From Jiangella gansuensis DSM 44835 (GTDB taxonomy: Bacteria > Actinomycetota > Actinomycetes > Jiangellales > Jiangellaceae), in the NCBI RefSeq assembly GCF_000515395.1, contig NZ_KI911782.1, forward strand, positions 4,334,697-4,398,696: a stretch of 64,000 bases of DNA, given 5' to 3'. Within the stretch, counting starts at the first letter, position 1. The number at the start of each line of letters is the position of its first letter. The position numbers were made by a program, and so were the translations under genes. Under the pieces are notes generated by a model. The model worked only from the letters and a program-made list of their open reading frames with translations. It made no database searches and was not told the DNA's origin. Shown in pieces: positions 45,572 through 55,027 of the stretch.

Positions 45572-47461
45572 ATGGCCGTACCGAGGGTGATCGACGTCGA
45601 GGAGCTGTTCGCGGACCCGGAGTTCTCCGGCGCGTCGATCTCGCCCGACGGGAAGCGCCTCGCCCACCTGGCGCCGTGGAGCGGGCGGACGAACGTCTGG
45701 GTCCGCGGCATCGACGAGGAGCACGAGGCCGCCGTGTGCGTCACGCACGACGCGCGACGCGGCATCAAGACCTACTACTGGACCGACGACTCGCGCTGGC
45801 TGCTGTACCTGCAGGACACCGACGGCAACGAGGACTGGCACCTGTATCGGGTGGATCTCGACGCGCCGGACGAGCCCGCCGTCGACCTGACGCCGCTGCC
45901 GCCGGGATCGCGGGTCATGGACGTGTCGCCGCTGTCGTCGCTGCCGGGCACGGTCGTGGTGTCGATGAACCAGCGGCACATGTTCGTCGACGCGTTCCGC
46001 GTCGACATCGCCACCGGCGAGACGACCCTGCACCGGGAGAACCCCGAGTCCGCGGGGCACTTCCTGTTCGGCCGCGCCGGAGAGGTCTTCTACTCGCGGA
46101 TCGCCGAGGTCGGCGTGTGGGAGTTCTCCACGGTCGACGAGGAGACGGGCGAGCTGCGCCCGTTCCACCGGGCCGGCGGCCCGGAGTACCCGATGGGGAT
46201 CTACCCGGCGCACGTCACGGCCGACGGCAAGGGCCTGCTCGTCGGCGCCTACCAGGGCACCGACGACCTGCGCCTGGTCCGGGTCGACGCCGGGACCGGC
46301 GCCGAGACCGTGGTCGCGGCGATGGACGGGCACAGCCTCTGCACCATGGGCTACGTCTCGCGCACCTATCCGCCCACCCTGTTCACCAGCCGGCGCACCG
46401 GCGAGGTCCTGGCCGCGCGGTTCGTGGGCGAGCGCCCGGAGCTCCTGGTGCTCGACCCGCACTTCGCGGACGTGTACGCGGAGCTGTCCAAGCTGTCCGA
46501 CGGCGTGCTGGCGGCGGTCTCGTCGGACGAGTCGGAACAGCGCTGGGTCGCGACGTTCGCGCACGACCGGGAACCGGGCCTCACCTACTACTACGACCAC
46601 GGCACGCGGGAGAGCCGGCTGCTGTTCCGGCCCTACCCGCGGCTGGACCCGGCGGAGCTGGCGCCGATGACGTCTGTCGCGTTCCCGGCTCGGGACGGGC
46701 TGCCGCTGCACGCGTTCCTCACCCTGCCGGTCGGCGTCGAGCCCGCCGGCCTGCCGCTGATCCTGAAGGTGCACGGCGGGCCCTGGTGCCACGACTCGTG
46801 GGGCTTCGACCCGCAGATCCAGTTCCTGGCCAACCGCGGCTACGCCGTGCTCCAGGTCAACTTCCGCGGCTCGTCCGGCTACGGCGCGAAGCACATCAGC
46901 GCCGCGATCAAGGAGTTCGCCGGCGCGATGCACGACGACCTGATCGACGCCGCGAACTGGGCCGTCGAGCAGCGTTACGCCGACCCGGAGCGCATCGGGA
47001 TCTACGGCGGCTCGTACGGTGGTTACTCGGCGCTCGTCGGCGTCACGGTCACTCCGGACTTCTTCGCCGCGGCGGTCGACTACGTCGGCATCTCGAGCCT
47101 GCCGAACTTCATGCGCACTCTGCCGGAGTTCCTGAAGCCGCTCATCGGCAACAGCTGGTACCGCTACGTCGGCGACCCCGAGGACCCGGCGGACGAGGCC
47201 GACATGCTCACCCGGTCGCCGATCACCATGGTCGACCGCATCCGCACCCCGCTGCTCGTCGTCCAGGGCGCCAACGATTCCCGGGTCGTCAAGGAGGAGG
47301 CCGACAACATCGTCGGCGCCCTCCGCGCGCAAGGGGTCACGGTTGAGTACATCGTCGCCGACGACGAGGGTCACGGGTTCCAGAACCCCGAGAACCTGAT
47401 CACCATGTTTCACGCCATGGACCGCTTCTTCGCCGAGCACCTCGGCGGGCGGTCGTCATGA
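45572..47461 (+). CDS. S9 family acylaminoacyl-peptidase-like enzyme
   Basis: A 629-aa S9C-type peptidase with propeller (~1-370) and hydrolase domain (~380-629). Ser is in [13 protein letters not shown], Asp in VQGANDSRV and His in [12 protein letters not shown]; the oxyanion segment is [13 protein letters not shown]. Acylaminoacyl peptidases release N-acylated residues, which would suit N-acetyl-capped peptides such as peptaibols; this specificity is an inference. ATG 45572 lies 7 bp after the M19-like stop. An internally deleted duplicate follows immediately. Confidence 0.88.
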   Translation: MAVPRVIDVEELFADPEFSGASISPDGKRLAHLAPWSGRTNVWVRGIDEEHEAAVCVTHDARRGIKTYYWTDDSRWLLYLQDTDGNEDWHLYRVDLDAPDEPAVDLTPLPPGSRVMDVSPLSSLPGTVVVSMNQRHMFVDAFRVDIATGETTLHRENPESAGHFLFGRAGEVFYSRIAEVGVWEFSTVDEETGELRPFHRAGGPEYPMGIYPAHVTADGKGLLVGAYQGTDDLRLVRVDAGTGAETVVAAMDGHSLCTMGYVSRTYPPTLFTSRRTGEVLAARFVGERPELLVLDPHFADVYAELSKLSDGVLAAVSSDESEQRWVATFAHDREPGLTYYYDHGTRESRLLFRPYPRLDPAELAPMTSVAFPARDGLPLHAFLTLPVGVEPAGLPLILKVHGGPWCHDSWGFDPQIQFLANRGYAVLQVNFRGSSGYGAKHISAAIKEFAGAMHDDLIDAANWAVEQRYADPERIGIYGGSYGGYSALVGVTVTPDFFAAAVDYVGISSLPNFMRTLPEFLKPLIGNSWYRYVGDPEDPADEADMLTRSPITMVDRIRTPLLVVQGANDSRVVKEEADNIVGALRAQGVTVEYIVADDEGHGFQNPENLITMFHAMDRFFAEHLGGRSS

Positions 47462-48132
47462 CCGCTCCAGGGCTGATCGAGGTCGAGGAGCTGTTCGCGG
47501 ACCCGGAGTTCTCCGGCGCTTCGATCTCGCCCGACGGGACGCGACTGGCCTGTCTGGCGCCGTGGAGCGGGCGGACGAACGTCTGGGTGCGCGGCGTCGA
47601 CGAGGAGCACGCCGACGCGGTGTGCGTGACCCACGACGAGCGGCGCGGCATCAGGCGCTACTTCTGGACCGACGACCCGCGGTGGCTGCTGTACTTGCAG
47701 GACACCGACGGCAACGAGGACTGGCTTCGCCGCGGCGGTCGACTACTGCGGCATCTCCAGCCTGCCGAACTTCATGCGCACGCTGCCGGAGTTCCTGCAT
47801 CCGCAGATGGTGAACAACTTCCTGCTCTACTGCGGCGACCCCCCGATCCCGAGCACGAGGCGGACCTGCTGGCCCGGTCGCCCATCACGATGGTCGACCG
47901 GATCCGGACGCCGTTGCTGGTTGTCCAGGGCGCCAACGACGTCCGTGTCGTCAAGGCGGAGTCCGACGCCATCGTCGAGACGCTGCGCGCCCGCGGCGTC
48001 GCCGTCGAGTACCTCGTGGCCGACGACGAGGGGCACGGCTTCCAGAACCCGGAGAACGTCATGACGATGTTCCGCACCGTCGAACGCCACTTCGCCGAGC
48101 ATCTGGGCGACCTCAGGGAGGAGCAGCGGTGA
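47458..48132 (+). pseudogene. Internally deleted duplicate of the S9 acylaminoacyl-peptidase-like gene
   Basis: The first 89 residues and the last ~90 match the gene at 45572, but ~407 codons between the TDGNEDW point and FAAAVDY are gone, removing the propeller and the GGSYGG serine. The junction at 47724-47726 shifts the frame; a C-run of six at 47840-47845 (seven needed) shifts it back, so the frame stays open through a 38-residue scrambled part. Asp and His motifs remain (GANDVRV, DEGHGF) without the nucleophile. It is probably inactive, but preserves the ATGA/GTGA coupling to neighbours. Confidence 0.8.
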
Positions 48133-49697
48133 CCGATCCCGTGTACGACGTCATCGTCGTCGGCGCCGGTTCCGCGGGCGCGGCGCTGGCCGGCCGGCTG
48201 ACCGAGGACGACGGCCGCCGGGTGCTCGTCCTGGAGGCCGGCCCGGACTACCGGTCGGCCGACGCGGTCCCTGAGATCCGCAGCATCGAGCCGATGATCG
48301 TCATGCCGACCGCGAACCTGCTGAAGACCCACATGTTCGCGGAGCTGCTGGCGGCACGGACGCCCGTGCAGGACCGGCTGCCATACGCGCGCGGACGCGG
48401 CGTGGGCGGCAGCTCCGCGGTCAACGGGCTCTTCGCGATCCGGGCGACCGTCGAGGACTTCGACGGCTGGGCCGCGCAGGGCTGCGCCGGCTGGGGCTAC
48501 GACGACGTCCTGCCGCTGCTGCGCCGGCTCGAGAACGACCTGGACTTCGGCGACGAGCCGTACCACGGCAGCGACGGGCCGATCCCGGTTACGCGTCCGC
48601 GGCACGAGGAGTTCGCCGCCGTCGACGCCGCCGTCGACCAGGTCGCCCGGCGGCTGGGCCACCCGTGGGCGCCGGACCACAACGCGCCGGGCTCGACCGG
48701 GGTGTCGCCCTACGCGCTCAACAGCTTCGGCACTGTCCGGGTCTCGACGAACGACGGGTACCTCGAGCCGGCGCGTGACCGTCCGGGCCTGCACGTGGTG
48801 GGCGACGCGCTGGTCGACCGGATCCTGTTCACCGGGAACCGCGTGAGCGGCGTGCGTGCCGTCGTCGCGGGTGAGCCGGTCGAGTACCGGGCCGCCGAGG
48901 TCGTCGTGTCCGCCGGCGCCATCCACTCGCCGGCGGTCCTGCTGCGCTCGGGCATCGGCCCGGCCGGTGAGCTGCGCGACGCCGGCGTCGCGCCGATCGC
49001 GGACCTGCCCGTCGGGCGCGGCCTGCAGGACCACCCGAGCATCGCGCTGGGCCTCGGCCTGCACCAGGAGATCGACTACCGCGGTGTGCCAATGCGCGGC
49101 CAGGTTTGCGTGCGGTTCACCACCGGCGTCGGGGGCGAGGTCAACGACGCCATGATCGCGGTGACCGGCGCGCTGGGCCTCGGCGTGCCGGCCGCCGGTG
49201 TCGTCGGGTGGGTTAACCGGGTCAGCTCCACCGGATCGGTCCGGCTGGCCTCCACCGACCCGGCCACCGACCCGGTGGTCGACCTCGGCCTGCTGTCCCA
49301 TCCCGACGACCTGCGCAGATTCCGCGCCGTGACCGACGAGCTGCGGTCCTTCGCCGCACAGCCGGAGCTGAGGGCCATCGCGTCGGCGATGAGCCTCAGC
49401 GGGCTCGGCTCGGTGAGCGCCGATCCCGCCGAGACCATGACCGACGACGAGTTCGAGCGGTTCGCCCTCGCCGCCGTGTCCGACACGGTGCACGCGAGCG
49501 GGACGTGCCGCATGGGCGCGCCGGACGACCCGGAGGTCGTGGTCGACCCGCACGGCCGCGTGCTCGGCGTCGACGGGCTGCGGGTGGCCGACGCGAGCAT
49601 CCTCCCGTGGGTGACCCGGGCGAACACCAACCTGACCGCGATCCTCGTCGGCGAGAAGGTCGCGGCATCGATGCGCGAGGAGGCCACCTCACAGTGA
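48129..49697 (+). CDS. GMC-family FAD-dependent alcohol oxidoreductase
   Basis: Members (choline dehydrogenase, aryl-alcohol and glucose oxidases) oxidise alcohols with FAD. The 522-aa sequence has the FAD-binding VIVVGAGSAGAALAGRL, the GMC signature YARGRGVGGSSAVNGLF, VVVSAGAIHSPAVLLRSGIG and the active-site His in TVHASGTCRMG, with the end DASILPWVTRANTNLTAI. GTG 48129 overlaps the previous stop, and the stop overlaps the aldehyde dehydrogenase start. The pair looks like a two-step alcohol-to-acid module; the C-terminal amino alcohol of peptaibols is an attractive but untested substrate. Confidence 0.85.
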   Translation: MTDPVYDVIVVGAGSAGAALAGRLTEDDGRRVLVLEAGPDYRSADAVPEIRSIEPMIVMPTANLLKTHMFAELLAARTPVQDRLPYARGRGVGGSSAVNGLFAIRATVEDFDGWAAQGCAGWGYDDVLPLLRRLENDLDFGDEPYHGSDGPIPVTRPRHEEFAAVDAAVDQVARRLGHPWAPDHNAPGSTGVSPYALNSFGTVRVSTNDGYLEPARDRPGLHVVGDALVDRILFTGNRVSGVRAVVAGEPVEYRAAEVVVSAGAIHSPAVLLRSGIGPAGELRDAGVAPIADLPVGRGLQDHPSIALGLGLHQEIDYRGVPMRGQVCVRFTTGVGGEVNDAMIAVTGALGLGVPAAGVVGWVNRVSSTGSVRLASTDPATDPVVDLGLLSHPDDLRRFRAVTDELRSFAAQPELRAIASAMSLSGLGSVSADPAETMTDDEFERFALAAVSDTVHASGTCRMGAPDDPEVVVDPHGRVLGVDGLRVADASILPWVTRANTNLTAILVGEKVAASMREEATSQ

Positions 49698-51118
49698 GCG
49701 ATCACGACTGCACGATCCGGGAACTGGTCGGCGCGACGTCGGCGATCCCGGCGGACACCCTGGACCCGGTCCTGACCGACGCCGACACCGGACGGGAGCT
49801 GCACCCGCAACGGGCCAGCTCCGCCGCGAGCGTCGACGCGGCCCTGGGCGCCGCGTGGGCCGCGCACAGCGACGGAACCTGGTTCGGGCTGCCGCGCGAG
49901 GAACGCGCCGCGGCCCTGCGAGCCCTGGGCGGCGAGCTGCAGGCCCGCGTCACCGACATCGCCCGGGCCGACGCCCAGGACACGGGGGTGTCGCAGGCGA
50001 CGATCACCGCGTTCGCGGGCGCCGTGGCCCTGCTCCTGGACGCCGGCGCCGCGCAGATCGAGGAGGGGTTCGGCCACGCCGAGCAGGCCACGTCGGCCGG
50101 TGCGAGCGACCAGTGGCGGCTCCCGTGGGGCCCGGCCGCGGTGTTCCTCCCGTGGAACGCCCCGGCCAACCTGGCGATGGTCAAGACCGCCGACGCCCTG
50201 ACGGCCGGCTGCCCGGTGATCATCAAGCCGTCGGAGTGGGCGCCGCACTTCACCGGGATCTTCGCCGAGGCGGTCCAGGCGACCCTGCCCGCGGGTGTCG
50301 TGCAGATCGTCCACGGCGGCAGCGCGGTCGGCGCCTCCCTGGTCAGCGACGAGCGCGTCGCCGCCGTCTCCTACACCGGCGGGGTGGCCGGTGGCACCGC
50401 CGTGGCGCAGGCCTGCGCGGCGCAGCTCAAACCCGTCGACCTCGAGCTGTCCGGCAACAACCCGGCCGTGGTGCTTCCGGGCGAGGACCCGGCGACGGTG
50501 GCCGAGCACGTCGTCACGGCGATGTTGACGCTGAACGCTCAGTACTGCGTCGCGCCGCGACGACTCATCGTCCCCGAGGCCGAGGCGCAGGAATACGTGA
50601 CCGCGTTCGCGACCATCCTCGACGCGGTGACCATCGGTGGCACGGCCGACCCCGCCACCCAGCTGGGTCCGCTGGCACACGAGCCGCATCGCCGCCGGGT
50701 CGAGGAGCAGCTCGCTCAGTTCGCCGCGCGTGGCTGCGAGGTACGCCGATACGGGAAGGTGCCGGAGTCCGAAGGTCACTTCGTGGCGCCGGCCGTGGTG
50801 CTCGCCGACGGCGCCCCGGACCTCCGCGAGGAGATCTTCGGACCTGCGCTGCTGGTCCGGACGTATCGGGACCTCGACGAGGCGGTCACCATCGCCAACG
50901 ACCACTCCTACGGTCTGGCCGGCTACGTGTTCGCCAGTGATCGCGACGCCGCTCGGGCCGTGGGCCGCCGGTTGCGCGCCGGTCTGGTGCGGTTGAACTC
51001 GCCCTACGGCCCGCCCGACTCCGACCCGGTGATGGGCATGTGGGGCAGTAGCGGTGTCGGGCAGATCGGATCAGGGCAGGGGCCGCAGTTCTTCACCGGC
51101 GCACGCTTCGTCGGATGA
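49694..51118 (+). CDS. Aldehyde dehydrogenase
   Basis: NAD(P)-dependent aldehyde dehydrogenase of 474 aa. The cofactor and catalytic motifs are visible: PWNAPANLAMVKTADAL, IIKPSEWAPHF, VSYTGGVAGG, general-base Glu in DLELSGNNPAVV and nucleophile Cys in LNAQYCVAPRR, with EEIFGPALLV near the end. GTG 49694 is coupled to the GMC gene, so it should take the aldehyde made there. It is unrelated to the MmsA branch (no CoA-acylating features). Substrate unknown. Confidence 0.85.
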   Translation: MSDHDCTIRELVGATSAIPADTLDPVLTDADTGRELHPQRASSAASVDAALGAAWAAHSDGTWFGLPREERAAALRALGGELQARVTDIARADAQDTGVSQATITAFAGAVALLLDAGAAQIEEGFGHAEQATSAGASDQWRLPWGPAAVFLPWNAPANLAMVKTADALTAGCPVIIKPSEWAPHFTGIFAEAVQATLPAGVVQIVHGGSAVGASLVSDERVAAVSYTGGVAGGTAVAQACAAQLKPVDLELSGNNPAVVLPGEDPATVAEHVVTAMLTLNAQYCVAPRRLIVPEAEAQEYVTAFATILDAVTIGGTADPATQLGPLAHEPHRRRVEEQLAQFAARGCEVRRYGKVPESEGHFVAPAVVLADGAPDLREEIFGPALLVRTYRDLDEAVTIANDHSYGLAGYVFASDRDAARAVGRRLRAGLVRLNSPYGPPDSDPVMGMWGSSGVGQIGSGQGPQFFTGARFVG

Positions 51119-51135
51119 CTCGAGGAGTGAACGTC

Positions 51136-53421
51136 ATGACCACCGATCTTGCGGCCCGCTATGCCAAGGCCGAGGCGCTACTGCCGCACAACCTGAAGAA
51201 GCTGGTCGACGCGCCGCGGGTGAGTCCGGTCTGGATCCGGGACACCGAGACGTTCTGGTACCGGATTGCCACTGCCGACGGCGCCCGCTTCTTCTTCGTC
51301 GACGCGGTGGCCGGCACGAAGCAGCCCGTGTTCGACCACGCCCGTCTGGCGAAGTCGCTGAGCGGTGTCATCGACGACGAGGTCGATCCGGCAGCGCTTC
51401 CGTTCGTCGCGATCGACCTCGTCGACGGGGCGGTCCAGGTCGTCGTCGGCGGGCAGCGCATCGAGATCTCGCTCGAGACGTACATGGCGACCGTCGTCGG
51501 CCCGGCCCACCCGGCCGAGGTCCGGTCTCCCGACGGGCGCTGGTCCGTGGGCGCGCGCGACCACAATCTGTACGTACGCGACACGGCGACCGACGAGGAG
51601 CGGTGGCTCACCACCGACGGAGTCGAGTCCTACTCATACGGCTCGACGAACGACGCGGTCGCGTCCCTGGTGATGCAGGAGAACCTCGGCTTCACTCTCC
51701 CGCCGCAGGTGGTGTGGTCTCCGGACTCGACCCGGTTCGTCACCCACCGGCTCGATCAGCGCGGCGTCGAGCTCATGCACCTGGTCCGTTCCACGCCGGC
51801 GGACGGCGGACGTCCCACGCCGATGAGCTATCACTACCCGATGGTCGGGGACGAGACGATCGCCACGGCCGAGTTCTTCGTCTTCGACGTGGCGACGGGG
51901 AAGGCGACGCGATCGACGTGCGGACCGATCCCGACTCCGTTCGTGCCGACGATCGCCTACGGATTCGTCTGGTGGAACGACGACGGCACCAAGATCTACT
52001 GGGTGTGGGGTGATCGTGGCGACAAGACGTCGAGGGTCCGCGAGCTCGACCCGCAGACCGGGGCGGACACCGTGCTCGTGGAGGAGACCAGCCAGACCCA
52101 GATCCTGTACGCGCCCCATCACCACGAACGCAACGTCACCGTCCTGGATACGGGGGAGGTGCTGCTGTGGTCCGAGCGCAGCGGCTGGGGCCACCTGTAC
52201 CTGCACGGCCCTGAAGGCGCCGTCACGACGGTCACCTCCGGTGACTGGCTGGTCCGCAGGATCGTCAGCGTCGACGAGCAGGCCCGACGAGTCTTCTTCA
52301 CCGCGGCCGGTCGTGAGCCCGGTACCGACATCTACCTGCAGCAGCTCTACTCGGTGTCGCTGAACGGTGGCGAGGTCACGGCCATCACCTCCGACGGACT
52401 CGACCACGACTGTCTGCCGTCGAGGTCCGGGAGGTTCTTCGTCGACGTCACGTCCCGGATCGACGTCCCCGCCGTGTCGGTGCTGCGCGACGGGACCACC
52501 GGCGAGGTGGTGATGGACCTCGAGCAGGCGGACGCGTCGGCTCTCTACGCCGCCGGCTGGACACCGCCGGAACGCGTCGTGGTCAAGGCGGCCGACGGCG
52601 CGACCGACATCTACTGCGCCATCTACACGCCGTTCGACTTCGACCCGTCGCAGCGGTACCCCGTCCTCGACGAGATCTACGCCGGCCCGCAGGTGTCGAC
52701 CACGCCGCTGCGGTTCCCACTGTCGGGCGGCGCCCTGACCGGCTCCCGCAACGGGCACGTGTTCGCCGCACTCGGCTTCGCTGTCGTCGCCGTCGACGCA
52801 CGGGGGACCGCGCTGCGGCACAAGGCGTTCCAGGATCATGAGCGCCTGCACGGCGCCGGCCAGTACGTCGACGACCATGTCGCGGCGATCACGCAGCTCG
52901 CCGAGACCCGGCCGTGGATGGATCTGGATCGGGTCGGCATCTTCGGCCACTCCGGCGGCGGACTCGGGTCCACCAGGGCGCTGCTGCAGGCTCCCGACTT
53001 CTTCAAGGTCGCGGTCTCGTCCGCCGGCGACCACGACGACAAGACCTACCACGCGTGGTGGGGAGAGAAGTTCTTCGGACGGCCCGACGAGTTCGACTAT
53101 GAGGCCCATTCCAACGCCTCGCTCGCCGGCAACCTGAAGGGCAAGCTCTTCCTGGTGCACGGCGAGATGGACGACAACGTCACGCCGCATCTGACGATGC
53201 GGCTGGTGGACGCGTTGATCGCGGCGAACAAGGACTTCGACCTGCTCATCGTCCCGAACGCCGAGCACTCCCTGATGGTGCATCAGGAGTACTGGCTCCG
53301 GCGGCGCTGGGACTACCTCGTCCGTCACCTCATGGGCGAGACGCCCCCGGCGTACCGCATCGCGGACATCCCGCTCGATGCCGAGCTCCTGGCCTCCCTG
53401 GGCGCCTCGCCCTTCCGGTGA
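51136..53421 (+). CDS. S9 family DPP4-like peptidase, copy 1
   Basis: A 761-aa dipeptidyl-peptidase IV-type enzyme with an eight-blade-type propeller (~60-480) and a C-terminal hydrolase domain. Ser is in GIFGHSGGGLGST, Asp in HGEMDDNVTP and His in VPNAEHSLM. The LVMQENLGF segment is interesting: a Glu pair that binds the free N-terminus in DPP4 is reduced to one Glu here. Start ATG 51136 follows CGAGGAG; ATG 51115 overlaps the previous stop but lacks one. DPP4-type enzymes remove N-terminal X-Pro/X-Ala dipeptides. A second copy begins at 63282. Confidence 0.87.
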   Translation: MTTDLAARYAKAEALLPHNLKKLVDAPRVSPVWIRDTETFWYRIATADGARFFFVDAVAGTKQPVFDHARLAKSLSGVIDDEVDPAALPFVAIDLVDGAVQVVVGGQRIEISLETYMATVVGPAHPAEVRSPDGRWSVGARDHNLYVRDTATDEERWLTTDGVESYSYGSTNDAVASLVMQENLGFTLPPQVVWSPDSTRFVTHRLDQRGVELMHLVRSTPADGGRPTPMSYHYPMVGDETIATAEFFVFDVATGKATRSTCGPIPTPFVPTIAYGFVWWNDDGTKIYWVWGDRGDKTSRVRELDPQTGADTVLVEETSQTQILYAPHHHERNVTVLDTGEVLLWSERSGWGHLYLHGPEGAVTTVTSGDWLVRRIVSVDEQARRVFFTAAGREPGTDIYLQQLYSVSLNGGEVTAITSDGLDHDCLPSRSGRFFVDVTSRIDVPAVSVLRDGTTGEVVMDLEQADASALYAAGWTPPERVVVKAADGATDIYCAIYTPFDFDPSQRYPVLDEIYAGPQVSTTPLRFPLSGGALTGSRNGHVFAALGFAVVAVDARGTALRHKAFQDHERLHGAGQYVDDHVAAITQLAETRPWMDLDRVGIFGHSGGGLGSTRALLQAPDFFKVAVSSAGDHDDKTYHAWWGEKFFGRPDEFDYEAHSNASLAGNLKGKLFLVHGEMDDNVTPHLTMRLVDALIAANKDFDLLIVPNAEHSLMVHQEYWLRRRWDYLVRHLMGETPPAYRIADIPLDAELLASLGASPFR

Positions 53422-53568
53422 TCACCGAGGACGGAACACCTGGTCCAGGCGCTGCAAGGCCCAGGCGCCCGACGCGTTCGCGGCCCCGGTGCGCGAGCAC
53501 CTGTGCACCTGCCAGTCGACGCACCTGCGGAGTAGGCGCCAGCCGGCGCTCGGCGGCGCCGTGCGTCC

Positions 53569-54210
53569 CTACGGGTGCACGAGGTGATGTTCCATCAGCG
53601 CCTCGGCGGCCGCGCCGTCGCCCGCCTCGATCAGGTCGACGAGCTCGAGGTGCTGTGCCCCGCCGGCCACGAGCGCGCCGTGCTCGGCGAGCGGGGCGAG
53701 GACAGCCAGGCGCGTCTGGTCGCAGAGCCGGGACACCAGGTCGACGAGGCGCTGGTTGCCTGCGTAGCCGAGGAGCCTGAGGTGGAAGCGCCGGTCGGCA
53801 TGGTGGTAGCCGACCAGGTCGCCGGCGCTCGCCCGGCCGGCGGTCTCCTGGGCGAGGCCGCGCAGGGCGGGGACGTCCCGGCCGGGGATCGACGCGGTCA
53901 CGCGGCGTATGGCGGGGGGCTCCAACAGCAGCCGCAGGTCGGTGATCTCGTCGAGGTCCTGGTCCGACACCTCGGCCACGCGAAACCCCCTGTTCGGCAC
54001 CGCCGACACCAGCCCCTCGCCGAGCAGGTCGAGCAGCGCCTCGCGCACCGGCGTCGCGGAGATGCCGAAGCGCTGCCCGAGACTCGGCGCGGAGTACACC
54101 GTGCCGGGCTCCATCTCGCCGGAGACGATGGCCTCGCGCAGGGCACGGGCGACGCTCACCCGCAGGCCCTCCCTCTTGGGGATCTCGGCGAAGGCCGGCA
54201 TGGACGTCAC
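53569..54210 (-). CDS. GntR/FadR-type transcriptional regulator
   Basis: A 213-aa regulator with an N-terminal winged helix (VARALREAIVSGEMEPG, LGQRFGISATPVREALLDL) and an FCD effector domain, whose metal-binding residues lie in YHHADRRFHLRLL and the C-terminal HLELVDLIEAGD. It is the last gene of the second transporter operon and probably regulates it. GTG 54210 or ATG 54201 may start it; neither has a good ribosome-binding site. The 147-bp gap to the DPP4 gene shows nothing clear. Confidence 0.88.
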   Translation of the reverse strand: MTSMPAFAEIPKREGLRVSVARALREAIVSGEMEPGTVYSAPSLGQRFGISATPVREALLDLLGEGLVSAVPNRGFRVAEVSDQDLDEITDLRLLLEPPAIRRVTASIPGRDVPALRGLAQETAGRASAGDLVGYHHADRRFHLRLLGYAGNQRLVDLVSRLCDQTRLAVLAPLAEHGALVAGGAQHLELVDLIEAGDGAAAEALMEHHLVHP

Positions 54211-54217
54211 GGCGTGG

Positions 54218-55027
54218 CTACTTCGGGGGGAGCCGAACGCCGCCGTCGACGCGGACCACCGACCCGTTCATGTACGGGTTCGTCAGGCACTCCACCACCA
54301 TGCGGGCGAGCTCGTCGGGAAGGCCGAGCCGCTTGGGGAAGAGCACCGACTGGCCCAGCCGCGCCTTGAACTCCTCGGCCTTCTCACCCACACCGTAGAT
54401 CGGGGTGTCGACGAGACCCGGTGCGATGGTGTTGAGGCGGATCCCGCTGACCGACAGGTCGCGGGTTACGGGGAGCGTGAGACCCACGATGCCGCCCTTG
54501 GAGGACGAGTACGCGGCCTGGCCGATCTGCCCGTCGAACGCAGCCACGCTGGCGAACGCCACGATCGCGCCGCGCGCGCCGTCGGCGTCGGGCTCGTTGC
54601 GGCTCATCGCGGTGGCGGCGAGGCGGATCGTGTCGAAGGTGCCGATCAGGTTCACCCCGAGGACCTTGGTGTACAGCTCGAGGTCGTGGGCCGAGGCGAA
54701 CTCACCGTCGCGGCCAATGGTCCGCTGCGCCGGCGCGAAGCCGGCCGAGCAGACCACCGCGCGCAGCGGCGCGAGCTCGACGGCCCGTTCGACCGCGGCT
54801 TGGACCTGCTCGGTGCGGGTTACGTCGACCTCGACGAAGACGCCGCCGATCTCGTCGGCCAGAGTGCTGCCCTTACCGGCCTGCAGGTCGGCGACGACGA
54901 CCCGCGCGCCGGCCGCTGCGAGCTGCCGGGCCGCGGCCGCGCCGATCCCCGAAGCGGCGCCGGTGATGAGCGCGGACGCGCCCGTCAGCACCGTGGCGCC
55001 GGGTGCGGCGGTGGTGTCACTGGTCAT
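54218..55027 (-). CDS. Short-chain dehydrogenase (3-hydroxyacyl-CoA dehydrogenase type II-like)
   Basis: A 269-aa NAD(P)-dependent SDR: ALITGAASGIGAAAARQLA (cofactor loop), VVADLQAG (acidic Asp favouring NAD), catalytic Ser in IVAFASVAAFDGQIG and Tyr-x3-Lys in AYSSSKGG. Length and the FDGQIGQAAYSSSKGG block resemble type 10 hydroxyacyl-CoA dehydrogenases. ATG 55027 overlaps the CocE stop by ATGA. It might oxidise 3-hydroxybutyryl-CoA formed from crotonyl-CoA, but any alcohol released by the hydrolase upstream is equally possible. Confidence 0.85.
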   Translation of the reverse strand: MTSDTTAAPGATVLTGASALITGAASGIGAAAARQLAAAGARVVVADLQAGKGSTLADEIGGVFVEVDVTRTEQVQAAVERAVELAPLRAVVCSAGFAPAQRTIGRDGEFASAHDLELYTKVLGVNLIGTFDTIRLAATAMSRNEPDADGARGAIVAFASVAAFDGQIGQAAYSSSKGGIVGLTLPVTRDLSVSGIRLNTIAPGLVDTPIYGVGEKAEEFKARLGQSVLFPKRLGLPDELARMVVECLTNPYMNGSVVRVDGGVRLPPK

